The notes below the pieces were generated by a model that saw only the letters and a list, made by a program, of their open reading frames with translations, was not told the origin of the DNA and ran no database searches. The translations under genes were made by a program, and so were the position numbers. From NCBI RefSeq assembly GCF_010858045.1, contig NZ_JAAGVC010000036.1:1-53757 (forward strand): a stretch of DNA of 53,757 nt, given 5' to 3'. Of the stretch, positions 27,427 to 36,424 are shown piece after piece (positions within the stretch are counted from its first letter, which is position 1; each line of letters begins with the position of its first letter). This DNA is from Nocardia cyriacigeorgica (GTDB lineage Bacteria; Actinomycetota; Actinomycetes; Mycobacteriales; Mycobacteriaceae).

Positions 27427-29091
27427 TCAGCGGTCGATATCGAGGGTCCGCATCCGCGCGTACAGGGTGGTCCGGCTCATCCCGAGCCTGCGCGCGGCGT
27501 GCACTTTGTTCCCACCGCTGTCGGCCAGGGCGGCGATGATGATGCGGCGTTCGGCCAGTTCACGTTCGGACAGCCGGGCCACCCGCGGCGAGATCCGATA
27601 GGGCGCTGGAAGATCGGAGAGATCGATGCGGTCGCCGCGGGCGCTGCTCGCCGCCTGGACCAGCACCGAGTGCAGCTCGGTGAGGTTCCCGGGCCACTGC
27701 CCGGCTCGTAACGCGCCCAGCGCCCGGGCGGTGAGCCGCAGTCCGGGACGGATGCCCGCCAGCATCTGCGCCGCGATCTCGGCGATATCGGCGCGCCGCT
27801 CCCGCAGGGGCGCCAGCTGCACCCGATGCGGGCAGGCAGCCAGCAACGCCGACAACTCGGCGGTGGGTGCGCTGCCGGATCCGCTCGACAGCACCACGCG
27901 AGGTGAGCGGGTGGTCCGGACGAGCTGGGCCACGGCGTGCACCGCTTCGGGCGCGAGCCGATCGACGTCGTCGATCGCCAGGAACGCCGGCGGGCGCTCG
28001 CGCTCACACACCGCCCGCAGCCAGGCCTCGGCGTCCCGCACAGGGAGATCGGCGGCGTCGACCCGGACGGCCTCGGCCCCTGCGACCAACTCGGCGATGA
28101 CGGTGCTGCGACCGGTACCCGGCTCCCCCGCCACCATCACCGCACCCTCGCCCGCCGCCACCGCACGCAGCCGGTCCCGAAGGCGATCGGCGGCGCCCGT
28201 GCGGGTGCGCGGGACCGGCAGCCGCGCCTCCGACCGCACCACGAACAACGCGCCGCCATCGGTACCGGGGATGGCGTCGGCCTGCACGACCGCCCGCTCC
28301 CCCGAGGACAGTTCGAGGCTTATCCGCCGCTGGCCGCCCGGACGCAGGTCCAGCGCGAGCTCCCGCAGCGTGTGATGGTCGGCCTGATCGAACAGGTCCA
28401 TCGCGGCCGGATTGGCCAGCACCACGTCACCGCCGATCGCGGCGACGGCGACATCGCGGTGCGCGGGCGCCCGCTGGAATGCCTCGATCAGTCGCTGCTG
28501 GGCGGCACGGCGCCCGGCGAGCAACCGCGCTTCGATATCGGCCACCGCCCGTGCCACCAGCGGCGCAAACAGCGGGTTGGCCTCGGCGCCGCGCGCGCTC
28601 AGATCGAGCACCCCTTCCACGCGGCGGGTGACCGGGTGAATGATCGGCTGGCCGTAGCAGCTCATATCCTTGAACCGCTCGAGATAGTGCTCGCAACCGT
28701 TGATGACGATGGGTCGTTTCAGCTCGAGCGGTGTGCCGAGCGCGTTGGTGCCCGCACGGTCCTCACCGAGCAGTGACCCCACCACCACGCCGGCCCGGTC
28801 GAACCAGCGGGCGGTGGCGGCGCCGTCGAACACGCGCGAGACGATGCGCCCGTCCCCGTCGGCGAGCAGGACCGCGAGTCCGGTCCCGGACAGCTGCGTG
28901 GCCAGTTCGTCGAGGATCGGCCGCGCCGCGTGCAGCAGCCGGCCCGCGCTGTCGACCTCGGCATCCGGATCGCTGTCCAGGCCCGCGCCCGGATCGACTC
29001 CGCACAGCCGCGACCGCTGCCACGACAGCGCGATATCCGGGCGCGGCCCGCGTGCCGGCGAGCCCTGTCCGAGCGTTTCCACCTGCGACAT
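27427..29091 (-). CDS. AcoR-like GAF/AAA+/Fis transcriptional regulator
   Basis: A 554-residue regulator. The N-terminal part (residues of about 60-190) is a GAF-type sensor with EDRAGTNALGTPLELKRPIV. Residues 300-480 form an AAA+ domain with Walker A VAGEPGTGRSTVIAELV and Walker B PAFLAIDDVDRL. The C-terminus is a Fis-type HTH (AALADSGGNKVHAARRLGMS). I do not see the GAFTGA loop that contacts sigma-54, in keeping with the absence of sigma-54 from actinobacteria. ATG 29091 has GGAGGA upstream. It probably senses an alcohol- or aldehyde-related signal and activates the two downstream dehydrogenase genes. Confidence 0.88.
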   Translation of the reverse strand: MSQVETLGQGSPARGPRPDIALSWQRSRLCGVDPGAGLDSDPDAEVDSAGRLLHAARPILDELATQLSGTGLAVLLADGDGRIVSRVFDGAATARWFDRAGVVVGSLLGEDRAGTNALGTPLELKRPIVINGCEHYLERFKDMSCYGQPIIHPVTRRVEGVLDLSARGAEANPLFAPLVARAVADIEARLLAGRRAAQQRLIEAFQRAPAHRDVAVAAIGGDVVLANPAAMDLFDQADHHTLRELALDLRPGGQRRISLELSSGERAVVQADAIPGTDGGALFVVRSEARLPVPRTRTGAADRLRDRLRAVAAGEGAVMVAGEPGTGRSTVIAELVAGAEAVRVDAADLPVRDAEAWLRAVCERERPPAFLAIDDVDRLAPEAVHAVAQLVRTTRSPRVVLSSGSGSAPTAELSALLAACPHRVQLAPLRERRADIAEIAAQMLAGIRPGLRLTARALGALRAGQWPGNLTELHSVLVQAASSARGDRIDLSDLPAPYRISPRVARLSERELAERRIIIAALADSGGNKVHAARRLGMSRTTLYARMRTLDIDR

Positions 29092-29224
29092 CTCGTTCCT
29101 CCGGAGGAGCAGGCGAATGGGTCACCGAGCCCGATCCGTGGCCTGCGCCGGAGGGGAACGGCCGGAGCCCGACCTCGCCTATCCGATACACCTCGGCCGC
29201 GGGTGCACCGGGTTCCGCTCGGGG

Positions 29225-29248
29225 TCGAGCGGAGCCGGCTCCGCTCGA
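29225..29248. repeat. Perfect 24-bp palindrome
   Basis: TCGAGCGGAGCC immediately followed by its exact reverse complement GGCTCCGCTCGA, with no spacer, 134 bases upstream of the AcoR-like regulator and 128 bases past the NmrA-like gene. A perfect palindrome without a loop suits a protein-binding site better than a terminator. Confidence 0.55.
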
Positions 29249-29275
29249 GTCCGAGCAGTGCGGTGCGCGGCCGTC

Positions 29276-29297
29276 GAACCCGGACGTCTCCGGGTTC
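29276..29297 (-). terminator. Hairpin, probable terminator of the NmrA-like gene
   Basis: GAACCCGGA-CGTC-TCCGGGTTC, a perfect 9-bp stem with a 4-base loop, 79 bases past the stop codon at 29377. A weaker hairpin (GGCCCG/CGGGCC) lies nearer the gene at about 29311-29330. There is no T-tract. Confidence 0.5.
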
Positions 29298-29376
29298 TCC
29301 AGATGGTAGCCAGGCCCGTGCCGTGCCGGGCCGGAATCCGCAGGCGGCGCAGGCCCGGGCCGAGTCCGTTCGTCTG

Positions 29377-30183
29377 TCAGAAACGGTCCTTGTGCTCGAT
29401 GAGCCATTCCTCGAAGGTGCGCGACGGACGCCCGAGGACCTGGTCGAGGACGCCGTTCGGGGTGCGGGCCGACTCCGGCGGGTCGGCATGCCAGCCGACC
29501 ACATATTCGGCGTCGGCCAGCGAGACGCCGGTGGCGGTCAGCCGGTCGATGGCCTGTTGCCTGGTCAGCTGCTCGAAGGTGATCTCCCGGCCGATCGTCT
29601 CGGCCAGCATGGCGACCCGCTGACGCACGGTCAGCGCTCGGGGCCCGGACAGGGTGTAGGCCCGGCCGGCGTGTCCGTCCTCGGTCAGGGCCATCGCCGC
29701 CACCGCACCGAGGTCGGCCTCGTGCACGACAGCGCTCGGCACGTCGAACGGCTCCCGCACCACGCCGGCCTCGCGAATCGAGTCGGCCCAGGCGAGGGTG
29801 TTGGACATGAATTCCTGAGGTTCCAGCCGGGTCCATGCGACGCCCGATTCCGCGACCGCGGTTTCGGCGGGGCCGACATACCCGCCCCACAGGATCGTGA
29901 TCCGCTCGACGCCTGCCGCCACCGCACGGCGCACCAGCTCAGGGCCGGTCTCCGCGACCCTTGAGGTGACCGTGATGTGCAAGCCCGTTACCCCGGTCAA
30001 CACCGCATCCAGCGTGTCCGGCTCGGTGTGGCTGCCCGCAACCACGTCCGCACCCGTGGGCAGCAGTGCCGCGGCACGCTCGGGATCTCGCGTGAGCGCC
30101 CGCACGTTGTGGCCGCGGCGCAGCAGCTCCGCCACCACGTGCCGTCCGGTGTTTCCCGTTGCGCCCGTTACCAATATCGACAT
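29377..30183 (-). CDS. NmrA-like NAD(P)-binding protein
   Basis: A 268-residue Rossmann-fold protein starting MSILVTGATGNTGRHVVAEL, with the nucleotide motif GATGNTG and an Arg in RALTRDPER suggesting NADPH. It has no YxxxK active site, so it belongs to the NmrA/SDR-a5 group of reductases and redox sensors. ATG 30183 has GGGAG 8 bases upstream; the frame runs on to 30237 over the promoter. The promoter has MerR/SoxR-type spacing, which points to induction by redox stress or an electrophile. A paralogue lies at 45877. Confidence 0.9.
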   Translation of the reverse strand: MSILVTGATGNTGRHVVAELLRRGHNVRALTRDPERAAALLPTGADVVAGSHTEPDTLDAVLTGVTGLHITVTSRVAETGPELVRRAVAAGVERITILWGGYVGPAETAVAESGVAWTRLEPQEFMSNTLAWADSIREAGVVREPFDVPSAVVHEADLGAVAAMALTEDGHAGRAYTLSGPRALTVRQRVAMLAETIGREITFEQLTRQQAIDRLTATGVSLADAEYVVGWHADPPESARTPNGVLDQVLGRPSRTFEEWLIEHKDRF

Positions 30184-30206
30184 TGTTGAACTCCCTTCCG
30201 CGCACG

Positions 30207-30237
30207 ACGCTATGAGCTCAACCTGTGTTGAGGTCAA
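30207..30237 (-). promoter_or_regulatory. MerR/SoxR-type promoter with 19-bp spacer
   Basis: On the minus strand, -35 TTGACC (30232-30237) and -10 TAGCGT (30207-30212) are separated by 19 bases. The spacer holds the inverted repeat CTCAAC-N4-GTTGAG (30217-30232). Over-long spacing with a central inverted repeat of CCTCAA/TTGAG type is the known layout of promoters twisted open by MerR-family activators. The NmrA-like start follows 24 bases later. No merR gene is near. Confidence 0.6.
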
Positions 30238-30369
30238 CGTCCGGCGTTCAGTCGCAGGTCAAACGTCCGGTGGAAGTGGCGTCGGCGCCCAGTGGGGCTG
30301 GATCGCCCAATCTGAACCGCTGGGAATGATCGCGGCGTGTTTGTCGGCGGCAGCGGTTAAGGTCCGTGC

Positions 30370-32319
30370 ATGACGCGTGCGCGACAGATTCGGACGGGAG
30401 CGGCCGTGGTTGCGGCGCTCGTGATTTCGCTGGCGGCCGGGTGTTCGGAGGAAACCGAGGACACGGCGGCCTGCACGACAACACCCAACGGGACTCCCCT
30501 CACCGCCGCCCCCGCCACCACGGGCGGTGCGACCACGACGCAGAACCTGAGCACCAATCCAGAGATCGCGTCCGGCTATCGCAGCGATATGACACCGGTA
30601 CGCACCGCCACCTACGCGGTGTCGACGGCGAATCCGCTGGCCACCCAGGCCGCCTGCGAGGTGTTGCGCGACGGCGGAACCGCCGCCGACGCGCTGATCA
30701 CCGCACAGACGGTGCTCGGACTGGTCGAACCGCAGGCCTCCGGTATCGGCGGCGGTGCTTTCCTGGTTTATTACGACGCCGCGAGCAGATCCGTGGAAGC
30801 CTACGACGGCCGGGAGACCGCGCCCGCCGCCGCGACCGAGAACTATCTGCGCTGGATCAGCGACACCGACCGCACCGAACCGAAACCGGATGCCCGCGCC
30901 AGCGGCCGCTCCATCGGCGTTCCCGGCGTGCTGCGCATGCTCGAACTCACCCATCGCGAACACGGCAAGACGCCGTGGGCCGACCTGTTCGACCCGGCGG
31001 TCTCGCTGGCCGACCGTGGTTTCGAGATCAGCCCGCGGCTGGCGGGCCAAATCGCCGAATCAGCACCGAATCTCGCGGTGGACGAGGCCGCGAAGGCCTA
31101 CTTCCTCAACCCCGACGGCACCCCCAAACCGGCCGGTGAGGTGCTCACCAACCCGGCGATGTCGAAGACCTTGAACGCGATCGCCACCGACGGCGCCGAC
31201 GCCTTCTACACCGGAGCCATCGCCGACGATGTGGTGGCAGCCGCCACCTCGGGTTCCGGTGGCCGGACCCCGAGCCTGATCACCGCCGCGGATCTGGCGA
31301 ACTATCAGCCGAAGAAGCGCACGGCGCTGTGCACCGACTACCGCGAACACGAGATCTGCGGCATGCCCGCGCCGTCGTCGGGCGGGATCACCGTCGCCGC
31401 CACCCTTGGCATCCTGTCGAATTTCGACCTGGCCGCGATGGGCCCGGACAATGTCGACCGCAACGGCGGTAAGCCGAAGGCCGAAGCGGTGCATCTGATC
31501 TCCGAAGCCGAGCGGCTCGCCTACGCCGACCGCGACAAGTACGTCGCCGATACCGATTTCGTGCCGCTGCCGGGCAATTCGCCCGAGACCCTGGTGAACC
31601 CCGAATACCTGAAGGGCAGGGCCGCGCTGATCGATCCCGGCCGCAGCATGGGCACCGCGCAACCCGGCGATTTCGGCCCGGTACCGGTCGGCGTCGGTCC
31701 GCAGCCGCCCGAACACGGCACCAGCCAGATCTCCATCGTCGACTCCTACGGCAATGCCGCCGCCATGACCACCACCGTCGAATCGGCCTTCGGTTCGTTC
31801 CACATGGTCGACGGATTCATCCTCAACAACCAGCTCACCGACTTCTCCGCAGAACCCGTCGGCGAGGACGGGATGCCGCTGGCCAACCGGGTCGAGCCCG
31901 GCAAGCGCCCGCGCAGTTCGATGAGCCCGACGCTGGTCTTCGCCGACGCGGCCGACGGTTCGCGCGGCGAGCTCACCCATGTCGCCGGATCGCCCGGCGG
32001 GTCGGTGATCATCCAGTTCGTGGTGAAAACGCTGATCGGCATGCTGGATTGGGGTCTGGACCCGCAGCAGGCGATTTCGGCGGTGTCGTTCGGCGCCGCC
32101 AACACCCCGGTCACCGGGGTCGGCGGTGAACATCCGGCCATCGATGCCAGCGACGACGGCGCGCACGATCCGCTGGTCGTGCGCCTGCGCGAACTCGGGC
32201 ATCAGGTGTCGGTGGCGCCGCAGACGAGCGGACTGAGTGTGGTGCGCCGCGACGGCGACGGCTGGATCGGCGGCGCGGACCCGCGCCGGGAAGGTGAAGT
32301 GCTCGGCGATACGCGCTGA
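30370..32319 (+). CDS. ggt: Gamma-glutamyltransferase lipoprotein
   Basis: A 649-residue exported enzyme that cleaves the gamma-glutamyl bond of glutathione-like peptides. The signal peptide ends at a lipobox LAAGC with Cys25. EPQASGIGGGAFLVYY and the later GRSIGVPGVLRMLEL belong to the large subunit. The catalytic Thr that becomes the N-terminus of the small subunit after self-cleavage is in HGTSQISIVDSYGN. RPRSSMSPTLVF and GSPGGSVIIQFV are the substrate-loop motifs of the small subunit. As actinobacteria of this order use mycothiol, the natural substrate may be imported glutathione or another gamma-glutamyl compound. Confidence 0.95.
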   Translation: MTRARQIRTGAAVVAALVISLAAGCSEETEDTAACTTTPNGTPLTAAPATTGGATTTQNLSTNPEIASGYRSDMTPVRTATYAVSTANPLATQAACEVLRDGGTAADALITAQTVLGLVEPQASGIGGGAFLVYYDAASRSVEAYDGRETAPAAATENYLRWISDTDRTEPKPDARASGRSIGVPGVLRMLELTHREHGKTPWADLFDPAVSLADRGFEISPRLAGQIAESAPNLAVDEAAKAYFLNPDGTPKPAGEVLTNPAMSKTLNAIATDGADAFYTGAIADDVVAAATSGSGGRTPSLITAADLANYQPKKRTALCTDYREHEICGMPAPSSGGITVAATLGILSNFDLAAMGPDNVDRNGGKPKAEAVHLISEAERLAYADRDKYVADTDFVPLPGNSPETLVNPEYLKGRAALIDPGRSMGTAQPGDFGPVPVGVGPQPPEHGTSQISIVDSYGNAAAMTTTVESAFGSFHMVDGFILNNQLTDFSAEPVGEDGMPLANRVEPGKRPRSSMSPTLVFADAADGSRGELTHVAGSPGGSVIIQFVVKTLIGMLDWGLDPQQAISAVSFGAANTPVTGVGGEHPAIDASDDGAHDPLVVRLRELGHQVSVAPQTSGLSVVRRDGDGWIGGADPRREGEVLGDTR

Positions 32320-32587
32320 CCGGGCCCGGATACCGCGCCGATCGCCGCTGATCTTCGCACCCGGCGATCGGCGCAACGGTCCATGCCGACCCCGCTCGTC
32401 CGTCTGACCTGCCGGCCCGCGGTCGTGCGGCCCGGCCGGCCGCGGCATCGTCGCGCACCCGGCGAGTTCCGCGCCGATACAACGCGCCGGCCGCACTTCG
32501 GTCGTGTCGCTCTTCGAGGTCGTGGCGCGGGCCTATCCACCCGCCCCGGCGGGACCGGCTGAGCAGGCTCCGACCGCGGGCGCTCGA

Positions 32588-33097
32588 TCAGTCGCCGGAA
32601 CCGCTGTACTTCGCGCCCAGTTCACGCAGCCGTTCGAGCGCGTCGGCGGCGTATTCCTTGTCGTTGGAGCGGATGGCCAACATCGGAACGTAATCGTCGT
32701 CGACCAGTTCCAGCCGTGCCCAGGACTTACGGTCCGGGAACGAGACACCGCGAATGTACTTCCACGGAAACTCGTTGTCGCCGAGGACATTGCGGACCAC
32801 CACGCCCTTGGGTCCGACCCGCACCCGCGGTCGCGTCAGCAGCAGCACCGCGCACGCGCCGAGCACACCGATCCCCGCCATGGCGAACTGATCGAGCACC
32901 CGGAAATGCACGCCGGTCGAGCCGACCCGCAGGAAGACCCCGGCGGCGGTGAACGCGATCACCAGCAGCACCGCGACGATGATCGCGGTGCGCCGTGCCC
33001 GGCGCGGGCGCACCTCGAGATCCCAGACCGGCCGCTCGGTGGCCGAGCCGGCCGGGGCCGGGCCCGCGTTCCTACGCCAGATCCGAACGACGGGCAT
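32588..33097 (-). CDS. Membrane protein with bacterial PH domain (Rv1417-like)
   Basis: A 169-residue protein. Residues of about 36-58 (AIIVAVLLVIAFTAAGVFL) and 68-88 (FAMAGIGVLGACAVLLL) form two membrane helices, and the C-terminal half (VRVGPKGVVVRNVLGDNEFP, WKYIRGVSFPD) looks like the small bacterial PH domain. It sits 3 bases behind ribH, the place of Rv1417 in Mycobacterium tuberculosis. A role in riboflavin metabolism is not shown; it is a syntenic passenger or membrane-linked partner. Confidence 0.85.
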   Translation of the reverse strand: MPVVRIWRRNAGPAPAGSATERPVWDLEVRPRRARRTAIIVAVLLVIAFTAAGVFLRVGSTGVHFRVLDQFAMAGIGVLGACAVLLLTRPRVRVGPKGVVVRNVLGDNEFPWKYIRGVSFPDRKSWARLELVDDDYVPMLAIRSNDKEYAADALERLRELGAKYSGSGD

Positions 33098-33100
33098 CGG

Positions 33101-33580
33101 CTAGTTCGACCCGCGCAGCGAACGCAGGGTCAGCGCGGCATCCAGAGCGGCGGCGCAGGCCTGCTCACCTTTGTCCTCCGCGGAGCCGGGTAGACCGGCC
33201 CGATCCAGCGCCTGCTTCTCGTTGTTGGTGGTGAGCACACCGTTGGCGACCGGGGTGCTCTCGTCGAGCGAGACCCGGGTCAGGCCGGCCGTGACCGCGT
33301 CACAGACGTACTCGAAATGCGGTGTGTCGCCGCGGATCACCACACCGAGCGCGACCACGGCGTCATGGGTACGGGCCAGTTCTTGGGCCACCACCGGCAG
33401 TTCCATCGCACCGGCGCAGCGCACCACCGTCACCGCGCGCACTCCGGCCTCCTTGGCCACGCGTTCGGCATTGGCGACCAGGGTGTCGCAGATCTGGGTG
33501 TGCCAGCGCGAGGCGACGATGCCGAGCTTCAGCTCCTTGGCATCCTCGAGCGCGAAAGTGGGTACGCCGGTACCGCTCAT
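33101..33580 (-). CDS. ribH: 6,7-dimethyl-8-ribityllumazine synthase
   Basis: A 159-residue enzyme that condenses 3,4-dihydroxybutanone phosphate with the ribitylamino-pyrimidine, the step before riboflavin synthase. VASRWHTQI, RCAGAMELP and GVVIRGDTPHFEYVC (with the catalytic His) are the active-site blocks, and NGVLTTNNEKQALDRAG is the C-terminal signature. Its length is normal for a subunit of the icosahedral or pentameric enzyme. It lies between ribBA and the PH protein in one operon. Confidence 0.98.
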   Translation of the reverse strand: MSGTGVPTFALEDAKELKLGIVASRWHTQICDTLVANAERVAKEAGVRAVTVVRCAGAMELPVVAQELARTHDAVVALGVVIRGDTPHFEYVCDAVTAGLTRVSLDESTPVANGVLTTNNEKQALDRAGLPGSAEDKGEQACAAALDAALTLRSLRGSN

Positions 33581-33608
33581 CGGTTCTCGCCTTTCCGTCC
33601 GGCCGGAT

Positions 33609-34853
33609 TCACTGCGCGGTCTCTCCCAGATCCAAGTCGTCGAGCCCGATCAGGTCGTGCCCCATGCGGTCGCGCTTGGTGCGCAGGTACCGCAGGTTCT
33701 CGGCATTGGCGCGCACCGGCATCGGCACCCGCTCGGTGATCCGCAGGCCATAACCGTCCAGACCGACGCGCTTGGCCGGATTGTTGGTCAGCAACCGCAT
33801 CGAACGGATACCGAGATCGACCAGGATCTGGGCGCCGGTGCCGTAATCGCGGGCGTCGGCGGGCAGGCCGAGCTCGATATTCGCATCGACGGTGTCATGG
33901 CCGGAATCCTGGAGCTGGTAGGCCTGCAACTTGTGCATCAGGCCGATGCCACGGCCTTCGTGCCCGCGCATGTAGAGCACCACGCCCCGGCCCTCGGCGG
34001 CCACCATCTCCAGCGCGGCGTCCAGCTGCGGGCCGCAATCACAGCGCAGCGAACCGAACACATCGCCGGTCAGGCATTCCGAATGCACGCGGACCAGCAC
34101 GTCGTCACCGTCGAGGATGTCGCCGCGCACCAGCGCCACATGCTCGACCTCGTCATAGATGCTCTGGTAACCGACGGCGGTGAACTCGCCGTGCACGGTC
34201 GGAATGCGGGCTTCCGCGACGCGCACCACATGCTTTTCGTGCTTGCGCCGCCAGGCGATCATGTCGGCGATCGAGATCAGCGCCAGTTCGTGCTCGTCGG
34301 CGAAGACGCGCAGCTCCTCGGTGCGGGCCATGTGCCCGTCGTCCTTCTGGCTGACGATCTCGCAGATCACACCCGCCGGACGCAGTCCAGCCATCCGCGC
34401 CAGATCGACCGCGGCCTCGGTGTGGCCGGGCCTGCGCAGCACGCCGCCATCCTTGGCGCGCAGCGGCACCACGTGGCCGGGCCGGGTGAAATCGTCGGCC
34501 TTGGCGTCGGCGTCGGCGAGCAGCCGGATGGTGGTGGCGCGGTCGGCGCCGGAGATGCCGGTACTGACGCCTTCCTTGGCATCGACCGACACCGTGTAGG
34601 CGGTGCCGTGCTTGTCCTGGTTCAGCGCGTACATCGGCGGCAGGCCGAGGCGATCGCAGTCCTCACCGGTGAGGGGCACACAGATATAGCCCGACGTGTA
34701 GCGGATCATGAACGCCATCAGCTCCGGGGTGGCCTTCTCGGCCGCGAAGATGAGGTCGCCCTCGTTCTCCCGGTCCTCGTCGTCGACGACGACAACCGCC
34801 TTACCGGCGGCGATATCGGCGACTGCGCGCTCGATGCTGTCGAACCTGGTCAC
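33609..34853 (-). CDS. ribBA: Bifunctional DHBP synthase / GTP cyclohydrolase II
   Basis: A 414-residue fusion. The N-terminal half (1-205) makes 3,4-dihydroxy-2-butanone 4-phosphate from ribulose 5-phosphate and has VVDDEDRENEGDLIFAA and RRPGHTEAAVDL. The C-terminal half opens GTP to start riboflavin synthesis; the three zinc Cys residues are in VHSECLTGDVFGSLRCDCG, and EGRGIGLMHK binds the nucleotide. GTG 34853 (MTRFDSIERAVADIAAG) matches relatives; an in-frame start at 34886 would add 11 residues. It is between ribE and ribH. Confidence 0.97.
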   Translation of the reverse strand: MTRFDSIERAVADIAAGKAVVVVDDEDRENEGDLIFAAEKATPELMAFMIRYTSGYICVPLTGEDCDRLGLPPMYALNQDKHGTAYTVSVDAKEGVSTGISGADRATTIRLLADADAKADDFTRPGHVVPLRAKDGGVLRRPGHTEAAVDLARMAGLRPAGVICEIVSQKDDGHMARTEELRVFADEHELALISIADMIAWRRKHEKHVVRVAEARIPTVHGEFTAVGYQSIYDEVEHVALVRGDILDGDDVLVRVHSECLTGDVFGSLRCDCGPQLDAALEMVAAEGRGVVLYMRGHEGRGIGLMHKLQAYQLQDSGHDTVDANIELGLPADARDYGTGAQILVDLGIRSMRLLTNNPAKRVGLDGYGLRITERVPMPVRANAENLRYLRTKRDRMGHDLIGLDDLDLGETAQ

Positions 34854-34948
34854 GTCTGTTGTGCTCCATCTCGAATAAGGTGCCACCCCACACTACTGGG
34901 TCGGAAGTGTCACTCCGGAGGCAGTGGTCCGCCTGGTGGACGGTGTGC

Positions 34949-35572
34949 TCAGCCGCGTTGCCGAAGGCGTTCGACGTACTTGGCGATGACGTCGACCTCC
35001 AGGTTGACCAGGGTGCCCGGCGCGGCGGTCCCGAGGTTGGTCATCGACAGGGTGGTCGGGATGAGCGAGACCTCGAACCAGTCGCGGTTACCGTCGGCCG
35101 CGGGGGTTTCGGCGATCCCGAGCCCGGAGACGGTCAGCGAGATGCCGTCGACGGTGATGGAACCCTTCTCCACGACGTACTTCGCGATGGCGTCCGGCAG
35201 CGAGATGCGCACGACCTCCCAGTTCTCCGAGGGCGTCCGGGAGAGCACGGTGCCGGTCCCGTCGACGTGGCCCTGCACGAGGTGCCCGCCGAGGCGGCTG
35301 TTCAGGGCGGCGGCGCGCTCCAGGTTCACCTTGGCGCCCGCGGTCAGGCCGCCGATGCTGGAGCGGTTGAGGGTCTCGGCCATCACATCCACGGTGAAGG
35401 AGTCGCCGTCGACGACATCGACGACGGTCAGGCACACACCGTTGACGGCGATGGAGTCGCCGTGGCCGGCATCGGAGGTCACCAGCTTGCCCCGGATCGT
35501 CAACCGCGCGGCGTCGGCCAGCTGCTCGGTGGCGACGATCTCGCCCAGCTCCTCGACGATGCCTGTGAACAT
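34949..35572 (-). CDS. ribE: Riboflavin synthase alpha chain
   Basis: A 207-residue enzyme that dismutates two lumazine molecules to riboflavin. MFTGIVEELGEIV is the classic start, and two lumazine-binding domains are seen, the first with AVNGVCLTVVD and the second with TVDGISLTVSG. LGGHLVQGHVDGTG joins the two. ATG 35572 has GGGAG 6 bases upstream. It is the first gene of ribE-ribBA-ribH; ribD, which lies upstream in Mycobacterium tuberculosis, is missing. No FMN riboswitch motif is visible upstream. Confidence 0.97.
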   Translation of the reverse strand: MFTGIVEELGEIVATEQLADAARLTIRGKLVTSDAGHGDSIAVNGVCLTVVDVVDGDSFTVDVMAETLNRSSIGGLTAGAKVNLERAAALNSRLGGHLVQGHVDGTGTVLSRTPSENWEVVRISLPDAIAKYVVEKGSITVDGISLTVSGLGIAETPAADGNRDWFEVSLIPTTLSMTNLGTAAPGTLVNLEVDVIAKYVERLRQRG

Positions 35573-36334
35573 GCCTGACTCCCTGTCGCGTGTGGTCTTC
35601 CGGTTGCGGAACGGTCGTGACCGGGGTCGGTATTCCCCGTGGCCGTGCCGTGCTCGTGATCGAAGCCTAGTGAGCGATACCGGGCAGGGTGAGCGCGGCC
35701 GGATCGGTTCCGGGTCGGCCGGCGAGCGCGGCCGCCCGTGGTCCACCGACTCGCCGACCGATGCCACGCCGGACGACGAGACCGTGACGCGCCGTGGAAT
35801 CCGACCTCAGGGATGTGTCGCGGCCGCTGTGCGAACACGGATTATTTTGCGGCGACTAATTCTCTATCGGTATTCAGAAAAATACTGTTCGTTCGGTCCG
35901 TAGACTTTGTTGCACCGCTTTTTCCGAAACGCACAGAAAGATGTCATTCCGCGTCCGTACACTCGGTGCCCGGCCGAGACGGCGCCGAAACATGAATTTC
36001 CGCAATCGCTTGCACGGGGACCGATATTGTCGCAAAATCGTTATGTAGCCGACTCCGACCGTTCAACAGCACCAGCTTTTCCGTACGGCAGAGTGACTGT
36101 GGACGGCAGAGTCCTACACGGCAGTTCGATCTCGGCACGCCACACGTGACACCTCACCATCGACCAGCGCAACCGGCGACCGGATAGATGGGCAGGCCGC
36201 ACAAAGATCGTTGTGCAGCAGTCCATTCCGTCAGTCGACGGGATGCGCTCGGCCGACCGCGCCACGAGGCCGATCGCGCGGCGCGCCACCGCACAACAGG
36301 CACATCCACCACTCCAGGAAGCCGAAAGATCATC
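35573..36334. other. 762-base region without a confident gene upstream of ribE
   Basis: It occupies the place where Mycobacterium tuberculosis has ribD, P55 and lprG. The part from about 35830 to 36130 is clearly poorer in GC than the surroundings. Short open frames exist on both strands but none shows a ribosome binding site or a motif. Two similar AT-rich words in opposite orientation lie at about 35843 (ATTTTGCGGCGAC) and 36028 (GTCGCAAAAT). The ribE promoter should be near the left end. Confidence 0.5.
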
Positions 36335-36424
36335 GTGGACAGAATCGAGATCGACGCGGACACCGAACCCGTCGATCAGTACACATCCACCAGCGAAAAC
36401 CACACCACCGGGGGTGCGGCGTGA
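36335..36424 (+). CDS. Small ORF coupled to the next gene
   Basis: A possible 29-residue acidic peptide (MDRIEIDADTEPVDQYTS...) from GTG 36335 whose TGA overlaps the GTG of the next gene (GTGA). The overlap suggests translational coupling. A longer in-frame opening reaches 36188, but its upstream part is basic and shadow-like. I recognise no family. It may be a leader peptide or a real small protein. Confidence 0.4.
   Translation: MDRIEIDADTEPVDQYTSTSENHTTGGAA

Noticed and set aside
35573..35830. FMN riboswitch upstream of ribE
   Set aside because: I looked for the conserved GGGTGAAATTCCC-type core on the minus strand and did not find it.
33171..35903. A 910-codon open frame on the plus strand across ribH, ribBA and ribE
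   Set aside because: It is antisense to three clear riboflavin genes; long antisense frames are expected at this GC content and the translation has no motif.
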